Origin: Chryseobacterium culicis | Lineage (GTDB): Bacteria > Bacteroidota > Bacteroidia > Flavobacteriales > Weeksellaceae | Assembly (NCBI RefSeq): GCF_900108365.1 | Contig: NZ_FNWQ01000007.1 | Coordinates: 1-64,000 of the forward strand | Reading direction: 5' to 3' | Length of the DNA: 64,000 nucleotides | Part shown: positions 44,249 to 52,722 of the stretch, piece after piece | Position numbering within the stretch: position 1 is the stretch's first letter | Layout: each line of letters starts with the position of its first letter | The notes under the pieces: generated by a model | The model's input: the letters and a program-made list of their open reading frames with translations, nothing else | The model's database searches: none | Told to the model about the DNA's origin: nothing | Made by a program: the position numbers and the translations under genes

Positions 44249-44297
44249 ACTTGCAAAATAAAAGCAAAATTAAATCAAACACTTCCAATTTGCAAGT
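44249..44297. promoter_or_regulatory. Candidate HxlR operator: ACTTGCAAA inverted repeat
   Basis: ACTTGCAAA at 44249-44257 and TTTGCAAGT at 44289-44297 are perfect nine-base inverted half-sites, 31 bases apart, in the 99-base gap between lpdA and the HxlR gene. The right half-site covers the upstream box of the lpdA promoter. The spacing would suit two dimers or a loop. Confidence 0.55.
44265..44295 (-). promoter_or_regulatory. Promoter of lpdA
   Basis: On the minus strand TTG (44293-44295), a 20-base spacer and a perfect TAnnTTTG (TAATTTTG, 44265-44272) stand 46 bases before the start codon. The TTG lies inside the right inverted half-site. Confidence 0.55.
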
Positions 44298-44317
44298 ATT
44301 ATTTTTAAATTAACAAA

Positions 44318-44725
44318 ATGAGTAAAAAAAGATCAGACTGCCCGATAAGCTGTTCACTGGAAATGTGGGGAGACAAATGGTCTCTGCTAATCATAAGAGA
44401 TCTTATGCTGAAAAAGGAATGTACTTACGGGGATTTCCTCAAGGCAGAAGAAAAAATAGCCACCAATATTCTTGCAACAAGGCTGCAAAACCTTTTAGAC
44501 AACGGAATTATTGATAAAAAAGATCATCCGGACAGTAAGCTGAAAATTCTTTATTTTCTGACTCAGAAAGGAATTGACCTTATCCCTGTAATTGTGGAAA
44601 TCAATCTGTGGGGGGATCAGTATCTGACTGTTCCTGATGACCGTAAAAAACTGCTGGAAGAAATTAAAAAAGATAAAGAAGGGTTTATAAAAAGAGCTAA
44701 AGAATATCTTTCTCCTGCCTTCTGA
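44318..44725 (+). CDS. HxlR-family transcription regulator
   Basis: This winged-helix DNA-binding protein of 135 residues shows the full HxlR pattern: CPISCSLEMWGDKWSLLIIRDLM at the N terminus, RLQNLLDNGIIDKKDH for recognition helix and wing start, then YFLTQKGIDLIPVI. Many members sense thiol or aldehyde stress through the N-terminal cysteine, here C8 (C12 is a second). It is divergent from lpdA and may bind the inverted repeat between them. Its effector is unknown. Confidence 0.9.
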   Translation: MSKKRSDCPISCSLEMWGDKWSLLIIRDLMLKKECTYGDFLKAEEKIATNILATRLQNLLDNGIIDKKDHPDSKLKILYFLTQKGIDLIPVIVEINLWGDQYLTVPDDRKKLLEEIKKDKEGFIKRAKEYLSPAF

Positions 44726-44771
44726 ACAAAATTATGTTAAGATAATCTCCGGACCTGAATATAAAACAATG

Positions 44772-44800
44772 TACTTCAATTATTGAAGTATATTTTTTTT
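44772..44800 (+). terminator. Terminator of the HxlR gene
   Basis: TACTTCAAT and ATTGAAGTA pair, followed by TATTTTTTTT, 46 bases past the stop at 44725. Confidence 0.75.
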
Positions 44801-44948
44801 ATTTAAATCCCGATCACTGTGGATATTATTCCATGACCACAAAATCTGTTAATACCATTCATTCCTAAGATGTAATACCTATGTAAGGTCTTAAAATTCA
44901 TCAAAAGGATAAATAGTTTATAGTTTTGTGAACCAAAAAAATACACTT

Positions 44949-47156
44949 ATGCAAAAAAAATTCATTAGGCGCTCTAGATGTGCCCAGGCAGCTTTTATAA
45001 AAAGCTGCGGAACTGTTTTTCAGCTCATCCTTTTTCTATCTTTATTCATTTCATCAAATGTCTATTCGCAGACCTGTACCAACGCCAATTTTAATGATCT
45101 TACCGTGCTGAATCCCAGCGGCGGGAATACGGCTACAAACGGACTTCAAATTCAGATTACCGGTGCCGGCAATTTCCAGGTATTAAAAAACGGTGTATAT
45201 CAACTGTATGGAAGTACAATTTCTTCAGGAAGCCCATATAATGCTGCCAATGGTTCACAGGGAGACGGTCTTCTGCTCTTTATAGGTAATAAATATTACA
45301 AAATAAAAAGTATGACGTACGATCCTATCTCAGGATACAGCCAGGCAACCAGCTCATTAATGAATGTTGTTTCCAACACCTGTTCCACCTCAGGAAATAC
45401 GCAGGCATTGGACATCCGTCTTAGTGCAGTGGCAGGAGGACTTACTTATTATTTGAATCTCAAATATTCTTATACCATTCCAAACAATTATTTAACAGTA
45501 ACATATAGCATTGAAATTCCTTCAGGCAGTACTGCTCCTGTAAAACTGGCTCATTTTCTAGATGGCGCCCAATTATTGTCGGCCGATGAATCAGGATTTG
45601 TAAATGGTGCTGCTCCTTATTATACAGTAGGTATTGGTAATACACCGCAGCTTTATCAAGCTTTTAAATATAATTCGGGAACACAATGGTCCGGATATTA
45701 TGCCTACGGTATGAGCGGTGTACCCGGTGACTTAGATGGTGATGCTATTTTCAATAATACCATTGGGCCTACTCAACTAACTAATTCATATGGAATATCT
45801 CTGGACTTCGGAACTACACCTGGTACATATACCAGTACAAGTGATATTCTTTTTGCGTGCAACGCTCCTACAACTCCTCCATCATTCTCTAATAAAGCAG
45901 TATGTGCAGGAACCAGTGTAGATCTTACCTCCCTGTATACAGGACCTGCCCCAGGAAGTAACATCGCACTGCGTTATTATGATCCTTCCGGAAATCTTAT
46001 TGCAGATCCTACCAATGTTACGGGAGCAGGTAATTACACTGCAGAATATGTTGATACGGCTAATCAATGTAATTCTCCAAGAGCTACGATTAAAATCACC
46101 AATGCTGCATGTTCCGATCTGAGCATAGCCTATGGTGGCGTAAGCAGTACCTGCGTGAAAAAAGGAAGCACATTTACCTTAACCTATACTGTAAACAATT
46201 CCGCAGGTGTGGCTAATAATCCCGTTACCGCAACATTAGCAGATGCTGATCCTAATTCATATATCTTCCAGTCTTATACGGCTACTTCAGGAACCTATGA
46301 CAATACTACAAGAAAATGGACTATTCCAAGTCTTGGAATCAATGGGGCTTCATCTACTATTACCCTTACCTATAAAGTAGGACAGAATCCTGGAAATATC
46401 CAGTTTATTGGAAATGCAACTGTTGCAGGAGCTTCAACTGATGCGAATCCGGCTAATAATACCATCGACATGACTTCGGTATATGTTACACCGCTGGATA
46501 ATATTACGGCTAATAACGATGCTATCACAGCACAGCCAGGAAATAATGTTATCAATGTCCTGACGAATGATGTTCTGAACGGTGCATCGCCAGCTACATT
46601 AAACAGTAACTCCAATACAAAAGTTACCATGGTTTCTCAATCTGTACCGGGTGCGCTGATACTGAATGCTGATGGAAGCGTAAATATCCCTTCAGGAACT
46701 CCTGCCGGTGTCTATACAATGGATTACAGCTACTGCTATTATACCACCTATGGAAGCACTACCAATACATGCACCAATTGCACAACGGCAAGACTTACCG
46801 TGACTGTTACTACGAGCTGCTACAAGCCAGGTGCTGTTGCCACAGCAGGAAATCCTGCACTGATCAGTAAAGTGGGAATTTCTTCGCTGCAAAGAACAGC
46901 AGCTCAGAACTCAGATAATTTTCCGGCTGTACGCCAGGGAGCATGGCTGGCTCTGGAAGCCAGAACAAAAGGTTTCGTCGTAAACAGAATTGCGTTTAAC
47001 GCTTCGGGAAATCCTATTGGTATTCCACCTGCAGATTTCGTGGAAGGAATGATGGTGTATGACACAACAAACAAGTGCCTAAAAATGTATACTTCACAAG
47101 ATGGAGGAACTACTTTTGGATGGTTCTGCATCACTACACAAACCTGTCCGGATTAA
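44949..47156 (+). CDS. Large secreted surface protein with DUF11-like and Ig-like domains
   Basis: The ATG at 44949 is chosen (735 residues), because the GTG at 44928 lies on a TAnnTTTG box (TAGTTTTG, 44921-44928). A signal peptide ends at NVYSQ. A lectin-like strand-rich part runs to about 290. An Ig-like part follows (APTTPPSFSNKAVCAG), then a DUF11-like repeat (KGSTFTLTYTVNNSAG), then a bacterial Ig part (TAQPGNNVINVLTNDVLNG). The end, ARTKGFVVNRIAFNASG then GMMVYDTTNKCLKMYTSQ, is the module of the next gene and of 17136-17708. A surface or matrix role is likely. It is probably cotranscribed with 47219-47746. Confidence 0.7.
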   Translation: MQKKFIRRSRCAQAAFIKSCGTVFQLILFLSLFISSNVYSQTCTNANFNDLTVLNPSGGNTATNGLQIQITGAGNFQVLKNGVYQLYGSTISSGSPYNAANGSQGDGLLLFIGNKYYKIKSMTYDPISGYSQATSSLMNVVSNTCSTSGNTQALDIRLSAVAGGLTYYLNLKYSYTIPNNYLTVTYSIEIPSGSTAPVKLAHFLDGAQLLSADESGFVNGAAPYYTVGIGNTPQLYQAFKYNSGTQWSGYYAYGMSGVPGDLDGDAIFNNTIGPTQLTNSYGISLDFGTTPGTYTSTSDILFACNAPTTPPSFSNKAVCAGTSVDLTSLYTGPAPGSNIALRYYDPSGNLIADPTNVTGAGNYTAEYVDTANQCNSPRATIKITNAACSDLSIAYGGVSSTCVKKGSTFTLTYTVNNSAGVANNPVTATLADADPNSYIFQSYTATSGTYDNTTRKWTIPSLGINGASSTITLTYKVGQNPGNIQFIGNATVAGASTDANPANNTIDMTSVYVTPLDNITANNDAITAQPGNNVINVLTNDVLNGASPATLNSNSNTKVTMVSQSVPGALILNADGSVNIPSGTPAGVYTMDYSYCYYTTYGSTTNTCTNCTTARLTVTVTTSCYKPGAVATAGNPALISKVGISSLQRTAAQNSDNFPAVRQGAWLALEARTKGFVVNRIAFNASGNPIGIPPADFVEGMMVYDTTNKCLKMYTSQDGGTTFGWFCITTQTCPD

Positions 47157-47218
47157 TAACAATTTTCTGAGTGCCTGAAACGCTTTCAGAATCTCAGTTT
47201 TAACTAAAAAAAATAAAA

Positions 47219-47746
47219 ATGATTAAAAATATACTATTAATAGGAGTTTTTTTGACCGCTGATCTGGTGTCGGCACAAATTGGAATAAGCAGAGCATCCG
47301 TAAGCAATGCTTCTGTATCTCTGCAGTTTGGAGATACGGAAAGTAAAGGTTTATTACTTCCTTATGTTACTGATAAAACAGGAATTACAGATAACGGAAC
47401 CCTTATTTTTGATACTTCAGATAATAAGGTAAAATATTTAAAAGATACCAATACATGGTTTGATCTGAGCGTTGACACAACAGGAGCTGCGGATTTAAGC
47501 ATTCAGGCAGCCGACAGAACAGAGCAGCCCGGAGCTAAAGTTTCCATCAACTCAGCAGATACAGGAACAGATTCTACAAAAGGAATACTGGTTCTTGCTG
47601 ATACCAACAAAGCAATGGTACTGCCTAAAGTGGCAAGCCCTCACCTGAATATCATTGCACCCAGCGCCGGTATGATAGCTTACGACACTGTAAAAAAGCA
47701 ACTGGCCGTCTATAACGGAAAAGTCTGGACTTTTTGGAAACCCTAA
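47219..47746 (+). CDS. Secreted protein with fibre-type module
   Basis: This exported 175-residue protein has a signal peptide ending VSAQ. It contains two copies of the module also found at 17136-17708. Copy one is SKGLLLPYVTDKTG, then NGTLIFDTSDNKVKYLKD, then NTWFDL. Copy two is TKGILVLADTNKAMVLPKVA, then AGMIAYDTVKKQLAVYNGKVW. It follows the 735-residue protein by 62 bases and is closed by a terminator. Its function is unknown; structural display at the surface is a guess. Confidence 0.65.
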   Translation: MIKNILLIGVFLTADLVSAQIGISRASVSNASVSLQFGDTESKGLLLPYVTDKTGITDNGTLIFDTSDNKVKYLKDTNTWFDLSVDTTGAADLSIQAADRTEQPGAKVSINSADTGTDSTKGILVLADTNKAMVLPKVASPHLNIIAPSAGMIAYDTVKKQLAVYNGKVWTFWKP

Positions 47747-47755
47747 CATTAACTA

Positions 47756-47782
47756 AAACCTTCTTTACTGAAGGTTTTTTTT
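47756..47782 (+). terminator. Terminator of the surface-protein pair
   Basis: AAACCTTC and GAAGGTTT pair around TTTACT and are followed by six more T, ten bases past the stop at 47746. Confidence 0.85.
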
Positions 47783-47938
47783 ATAATATGATTCAAATCT
47801 GAACAATAATAGCGCGAACCACCAAGTGAAGCAGTGGTTCAATAGTTTCCATCACATTCAATGATAATAAATTTAAAATTTCATTAACTCAATTTTCCTT
47901 TTTCATTGCGTAAATTTGGCTTAAATAAATTTAGAACA

Positions 47939-49102
47939 ATGCTTAATTTCGAGTTTAAAAACCCTACAAAAATACTTTTCGGGAAAGGCGAAATCGCTAA
48001 AATTTCCAAAGAAATTCCTCAAGATGCCAAAATATTAATGATTTACGGAGGCGGAAGCATCAAAAACAATGGTGTTTACGATCAGGTAAAGGAGGCCTTG
48101 GCACATCATGAAGTTTATGAATTCGGAGGCGTTCCTGCCAATCCGGAATATGAAGTTCTGATCAACGCCCTGAGCTTTATCAAAGAAAAAAGCATCACGT
48201 ATCTTCTTGCGGTAGGTGGCGGATCTGTAATAGACGGAACAAAATTCCTTTCTGCAGCAGCTCATTATGACGGAGAACCATGGGAAATTCTGAGAAAGTC
48301 GGTAAGAACGTTTGAAGGTCAGGGAATGCCTTTCGGCAGTATTTTAACATTGCCTGCAACGGGTTCTGAAATGAATTCAGGATATGTTATCTCCAGAAGA
48401 GAAACCAATGAAAAGCTGTCTTCCGGAGGTCCCGGCCTTTTCCCACAGTTTTCTGTGCTGGATCCTGAGGTTGTAAGATCGATTCCTAAAAATCAAATTG
48501 TAAACGGGATTACAGATGCCTATACTCATGTATTGGAACAATATATGACGGCTCCTTCTTCTGCTGATCTTCAGGAGAGAATTGCAGAAAGTATTCTTAT
48601 CAGTCTTCAGGAGACCGCTCCAAAAGTATTGGCGGATGAATTTAATTATGATGCTGCCGGTAATTTTATGTGGTGCTGTACAATGGCTCTGAACGGACTG
48701 ATTCAAAAGGGAGTGATTACGGACTGGGCAGTACATGCAATGGGACATGAATTAACCGCTTATTTTGGAATTGACCACGCAAGGACACTTGCAATAATTG
48801 CTCCTTCACATTACCGTTACAATTTCGAAGATAAAAAGGGGAAACTGGCTCAGTACGCTGAAAGAGTCTGGGGAATCAAAGACGGAACTGTAGAAGAAAA
48901 AGCAGAACTGGGTATCAGAAAGCTGGAAGAATTCTTCCACAGTCTTCATATCAAAACGAGACTTTCCGAGTACACGGAAGACTTTAAGGGAACTGCTGAA
49001 AAAGTTGAAAAAGCCTTTACAGACAGAAAATGGTTAGGGCTTGGAGAGCATAAGAAGCTGACTCCTCAGGATGCTTATAAGATTGTAGAGATGAGCTATT
49101 AG
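47939..49102 (+). CDS. Iron-containing alcohol/aldehyde reductase (YqhD/BDH-like)
   Basis: This cytosolic type-III alcohol dehydrogenase has 387 residues from the ATG at 47939. The TTG at 47906 is rejected because a perfect TAnnTTTG box (TAAATTTG, 47911-47918) lies behind it. YGGGSIKNNGVYDQV and AVGGGSVIDGTKF bind the coenzyme. The metal site is D and H in GITDAYTHVLEQY plus the histidines of HAMGHELTAYFGIDHA. NADPH-using members of this branch remove short-chain aldehydes; substrate preference cannot be read. It is a single gene. Confidence 0.92.
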   Translation: MLNFEFKNPTKILFGKGEIAKISKEIPQDAKILMIYGGGSIKNNGVYDQVKEALAHHEVYEFGGVPANPEYEVLINALSFIKEKSITYLLAVGGGSVIDGTKFLSAAAHYDGEPWEILRKSVRTFEGQGMPFGSILTLPATGSEMNSGYVISRRETNEKLSSGGPGLFPQFSVLDPEVVRSIPKNQIVNGITDAYTHVLEQYMTAPSSADLQERIAESILISLQETAPKVLADEFNYDAAGNFMWCCTMALNGLIQKGVITDWAVHAMGHELTAYFGIDHARTLAIIAPSHYRYNFEDKKGKLAQYAERVWGIKDGTVEEKAELGIRKLEEFFHSLHIKTRLSEYTEDFKGTAEKVEKAFTDRKWLGLGEHKKLTPQDAYKIVEMSY

Positions 49103-49305
49103 TGATTTCGGTGTGCGGTTTTGGGATTAAAGATGAAAGTATTTATATTAATTTTCAATATGAAAATATATGAAACGAAACTTGCATCTTCCATCGCTGC
49201 ATTCATAAAATTATTTAATTTACAAACATTTGTTTAAAAATTCATTATTTCATTACAGATATTTCAAATTTATTTATATTTTAGCATATTCTTAAATTTG
49301 TGAAA

Positions 49306-49767
49306 ATGAAAAAACAGCTACTTTTATTTGCCTTTTCTGCCCTTGCGCTTACTTCTTGTAAAGACGACAATCTTGAAGCTTATGATATGGATATCATGAA
49401 GGGAGATTGGAAAGAAGTTAAAAGAGAAGTAATTTCGGGAAAAGATAATAAAACAGTGCTTTATACTGAAACTTTAACAGGATGTGCCACCAAAAATACG
49501 CTTTTCTTAAGAACAGATTATTATGTAAGCTACACAGCGTATACAGGAGAAGGTGCTAATTGTACTGCTGCTCCTACAACTGAAGGAAGATATACTTACG
49601 ATGCTGATTCAAAGGTGATAGGAATTAAACTTGGAAATGAAGGCTCTGTAAACTACAGAATTGATATTTTGACCAACAAGGATCTTAAACTGGCTCAGCA
49701 GTCAGGAATATTTGACATGGACGGAGATAAAATACCTGATATTCCTTACGTTACCTACAAAAGATAA
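49306..49767 (+). CDS. Lipocalin-like lipoprotein
   Basis: This 153-residue lipoprotein (LLLFAFSALALTSC, cysteine at about residue 17) has a lipocalin-like single barrel: IMKGDWKEVKREVISG at the first strand (G-x-W), then NTLFLRTDYYVSYTAYTG and GRYTYDADSKVIGIKL. Proteins of this kind are common in flavobacteria and have no set function. The preceding in-frame GTG overlaps a TAAATTTG box (49293-49300), so the ATG at 49306 is used. The transcript would then start almost at the start codon. Confidence 0.75.
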   Translation: MKKQLLLFAFSALALTSCKDDNLEAYDMDIMKGDWKEVKREVISGKDNKTVLYTETLTGCATKNTLFLRTDYYVSYTAYTGEGANCTAAPTTEGRYTYDADSKVIGIKLGNEGSVNYRIDILTNKDLKLAQQSGIFDMDGDKIPDIPYVTYKR

Positions 49768-49772
49768 ATCAT

Positions 49773-49798
49773 AAACTCCCGCTAATCGGGAGTTTTTT
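49773..49798 (+). terminator. Terminator of the lipocalin-like gene
   Basis: AACTCCCG and CGGGAGTT pair around CTAAT, followed by TTTT, six bases past the stop. Confidence 0.88.
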
Positions 49799-49832
49799 AT
49801 TACTTTTATACTTAATTTTAAAACTGAATATA

Positions 49833-50489
49833 ATGAAGAAGATTCTAACAGCATTTTTACTGCTGTGCTTTACTGTTGCTTTTTGTCAGGAAAACAAACC
49901 TATGTTCTGGCAGGACATCCAGGAGTTTAAAAAACTGGATCAGCAAAACCCTCCTCAAAAGGATGCCATTTTATTTATCGGAAGTTCCTCATTCACCAAA
50001 TGGACTGATATTGCAGATTATTTTCCGGGAAAAACCATTATCAACAGAGGGTTTGGGGGATCAAGACTTACAGATCTTAATTATTTTGCCAATGATCTCT
50101 TAGCTCCTTACCAGCCCAAACAGATCATCATTTACTGTGGTGAAAATGACTTTGCAGATGATCATAAGCTCAAGGCAAAAGTGGTAGTTGACAGGTACAA
50201 AGCTTTCTACAGAAAGATCCGTGAAAGATTTCCTGATATTGAAGTAGATTACATTTCCATCAAATATTCGCCAAGCAGAGAAGTGATCTGGCCTCAGATG
50301 AAAATTGCCAACAAAAAAATTGCTGCTTTTATGAAAAAAGAACCGAATGCAGCATTTATTGACGTTACAAAAGCCATGCAGGATGCCAATGGAAACGTAA
50401 GAAAAGATATTTTTGTGGAAGATATGCTTCACTTTAAGCCGGAAGGATACAGAATCTGGACAAAGGTGATCACGCCCTACCTGAAGTAA
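49833..50489 (+). CDS. Exported SGNH/GDSL hydrolase
   Basis: This 218-residue protein has a signal peptide (ILTAFLLLCFTVAFCQ). The four SGNH blocks are present: FIGSSSFTKW with the nucleophile serine, GFGGSRLTDL with the oxyanion glycine, YCGENDF with the asparagine, and EDMLHFKPEGY with the D-x-x-H pair. Enzymes of this type cleave acetyl or acyl esters of sugars or lipids; the platelet-activating-factor acetylhydrolase-like branch is the best fit. It is a single gene with a terminator shared with the helicase. Confidence 0.9.
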   Translation: MKKILTAFLLLCFTVAFCQENKPMFWQDIQEFKKLDQQNPPQKDAILFIGSSSFTKWTDIADYFPGKTIINRGFGGSRLTDLNYFANDLLAPYQPKQIIIYCGENDFADDHKLKAKVVVDRYKAFYRKIRERFPDIEVDYISIKYSPSREVIWPQMKIANKKIAAFMKKEPNAAFIDVTKAMQDANGNVRKDIFVEDMLHFKPEGYRIWTKVITPYLK

Positions 50490-50585
50490 TAACTGGTATT
50501 ATTTTAATTCACCCGGAATTTCACCTGATTATAGACAAAGCTAGATTTTCGGGATGAATATGAAGAAACCTAAACTTTAATAAAA

Positions 50586-50614
50586 AAACGATTCCATTTC
50601 AGGAATCGTTTTTT
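50586..50614. terminator. Bidirectional terminator
   Basis: AACGATTCC and GGAATCGTT pair around ATTTCA, with A-run left and T-run right, between the convergent hydrolase and helicase genes. Confidence 0.88.
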
Positions 50615-50617
50615 ATT

Positions 50618-51970
50618 TTATTTCTTTCTTTTCGATTTCGATATTGCTTTCTGCTGGGCTCTGTTGGCGCCAAACTTCTTAGGTGCCTTTCTTTTGGAAG
50701 GTCCACCCCAGTTTTCTTTAGTATTTTTAGCTTTTTTCTCGTGGAATGCGCCTCCTCCTTCATTCAGTTTTACCTGTACCGGATTTTTCATTATTACCTG
50801 ATCTTCTTCGGCCGCAATCTTTTTAGGATTGATCTCAACTTCTTCAGGGAATTCATTAAACTTCAAATCCTTATCCATCAACAGTTCAATGTCCAGAACC
50901 AAAGGTTCTTCCTTTTTAGTAACAAAAGTAATGGCCTTTCCTTCTTTATCTGCTCTACCTGTTCTACCGATTCTGTGGATATACTGCTCCGGAATATCAG
51001 GCGTTTCAAAGTTAATAACGTGGGTAATATTTGAAATATCAAGACCTCTTGCCATAACGTCTGTGGTAATCAAGCCTCTTATTTCCTCATTCTCAAAGCT
51101 TTTCATAGCCTTAAGTCTGTAGTTTTGAGATTTATTGGAGTGAATGACATCAAACTGCTCTGGGAAAAGCTCATCAATTTTAGTGAAAAGCAGGTCTGCA
51201 TGTTTTTTATTATTCGCAAAAATCAAAACTTTAGACATATCTGTATCATTCTTCAGCAAATGTTCCAGCAGGTTGATCTTGGTATTGAAGTTTTCCACTT
51301 TGTAAGCCGTCTGCTCAATTTTTTCAAGCGGAGTTCCTGATTTTGCCAATGAAATTTCTACAGGACTTGCAAAATACACATCCAGCATTTCATCCACCGC
51401 TTCAGTCATGGTTGCAGAGAAAAGAATATTCTGCCTCTTCTCTTTCATCATTTCAAAAATATGGGTAAGCTGCGGTCTGAAACCTAAGTTAAGCATCTCA
51501 TCAAATTCATCAATGATCAGCTTCTGAACTTCTTTCAGAGAAATAGCGTTGTCTATGGAAAGATCCATTACTCTTCCAGGGGTTCCTACTAAAATATCAC
51601 AACCGTCATTAAACAACAGTTTTTGCGTGTTGATATTTTTCCCACCGTATATTCCGATTACTCTTGCTGTAATATTTTCTGTCAGTTTCTCAAGAATTTC
51701 AGTTACCTGCACTACCAATTCTCTTGTAGGAACAAGCACTAAAACAGTTGGATTTCCTGTTTTGCTATATTTCCATGTTTTCAGAACGGGCAAAAGATAA
51801 GCTAATGTTTTCCCGGTTCCTGTCTGTGCAATTCCCATTACATCTCTTCCGGAAAGAATAGGTTTTAAGCTCTTCTCCTGAATTGGGGTAGGTTCAAATA
51901 ATTCCAGATCCGCTAAAACATCAAGAATTTTAACCGGAAGGTCAAAATCTGCAAAAGTGAGTTTTTCCAT
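50618..51970 (-). CDS. DEAD-box-type RNA helicase (DEFD variant)
   Basis: This ATP-dependent RNA helicase of 450 residues probably serves ribosome assembly or mRNA turnover. The motifs are in order: Q motif FEPTPIQEKSL, motif I AQTGTGKT, PTRELVVQV, GTPGRVMD, motif II DEFD in IIDEFDEMLNLGF, motif III FSATM, then TTDVMARGLDISNI and HRIGRTGRADKEG. Motif II reads DEFD in place of DEAD; the first two acidic residues that hold magnesium are kept. The tail is basic (SKRKAPKKFG to KSKRKK), good for RNA binding. It is a single gene. Confidence 0.92.
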   Translation of the reverse strand: MEKLTFADFDLPVKILDVLADLELFEPTPIQEKSLKPILSGRDVMGIAQTGTGKTLAYLLPVLKTWKYSKTGNPTVLVLVPTRELVVQVTEILEKLTENITARVIGIYGGKNINTQKLLFNDGCDILVGTPGRVMDLSIDNAISLKEVQKLIIDEFDEMLNLGFRPQLTHIFEMMKEKRQNILFSATMTEAVDEMLDVYFASPVEISLAKSGTPLEKIEQTAYKVENFNTKINLLEHLLKNDTDMSKVLIFANNKKHADLLFTKIDELFPEQFDVIHSNKSQNYRLKAMKSFENEEIRGLITTDVMARGLDISNITHVINFETPDIPEQYIHRIGRTGRADKEGKAITFVTKKEEPLVLDIELLMDKDLKFNEFPEEVEINPKKIAAEEDQVIMKNPVQVKLNEGGGAFHEKKAKNTKENWGGPSKRKAPKKFGANRAQQKAISKSKRKK

Positions 51971-52121
51971 TTTGCAAAGATAGGTATTTAATTTTTTAGT
52001 AGGGAAACCGGGAGTATGAAGCTGGGAAATTATAAGACTTCATAGCTGAATTGATGATCAAAATAATGGAGTATCACAGATTATTTCTTCTCTTTCAATC
52101 TCCGTCATCCAGCTATGCTGA

Positions 52122-52631
52122 TCAGTTCACCTTTACACTGCTGACTTTGATTTTAATATCATCGTCTTCCCATTTGCTTGAGGTGACAATTACGTATCCC
52201 TTCTTTTTCGGGTCTTTTCTGATGGGAAATTTATCTTCTTCCCACTGGTTGCAGTGGGTTGAAATAGGAGGCAATAATGGTTTCCAACCTGTTTTATCAA
52301 ATGTGTACACATAAAATGGATGCCAGCAGCTGGTACACCAGTTGGGATAAAAACCGATCTCATCTTTTCCGTCGCCATTAAGGTCGCCTAAATTATACAG
52401 GATTCCCTGATTGGCCGGTGAAATAGTGATAGGTTTTATCTTTTTATCACTGAAGTAAATCGTGGTTTCACATTTGCCTTCGCATTCTTCACCACAGTCC
52501 GTGACTTTAGTGAAGGCATATTCTTTGGTTCCACTGCCGTCAAAGTCTCCCTGAACGTTCTCTTCGTTTCCCTGCTGGGCGGTACAATACGAGCTTAATA
52601 AGGTGATTGCTGTAATAATAAGTGTTTTCAT
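52122..52631 (-). CDS. Exported FG-GAP/VCBS-type protein
   Basis: The 169 residues carry a signal peptide (IITAITLLSSYCTAQ). Two calcium-loop-like repeats are visible: QGDFDGSGTKEYAF and LGDLNGDGKDEIGF. Six cysteines (in DCGEECEGKCET and NWCTSCWHP) suggest disulfides. The pattern is that of a single FG-GAP propeller blade pair. The function is unknown. It is a single gene between the helicase and the AarF-type kinase. Confidence 0.7.
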   Translation of the reverse strand: MKTLIITAITLLSSYCTAQQGNEENVQGDFDGSGTKEYAFTKVTDCGEECEGKCETTIYFSDKKIKPITISPANQGILYNLGDLNGDGKDEIGFYPNWCTSCWHPFYVYTFDKTGWKPLLPPISTHCNQWEEDKFPIRKDPKKKGYVIVTSSKWEDDDIKIKVSSVKVN

Positions 52632-52722
52632 TGTGGGGTTAAGGTTATGAGTTATTGAGTTACGCGATTAAGGGTTATGGTGGTAAGGATTTGAGCTTCT
52701 TTCAGATCAGCCATCTTTACTT

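Noticed and set aside
45460..47134. Several minus-strand frames of 60-90 codons inside the large surface-protein gene
   Set aside because: They are shadows of a long, clearly coding plus-strand frame with a signal peptide and known domains.
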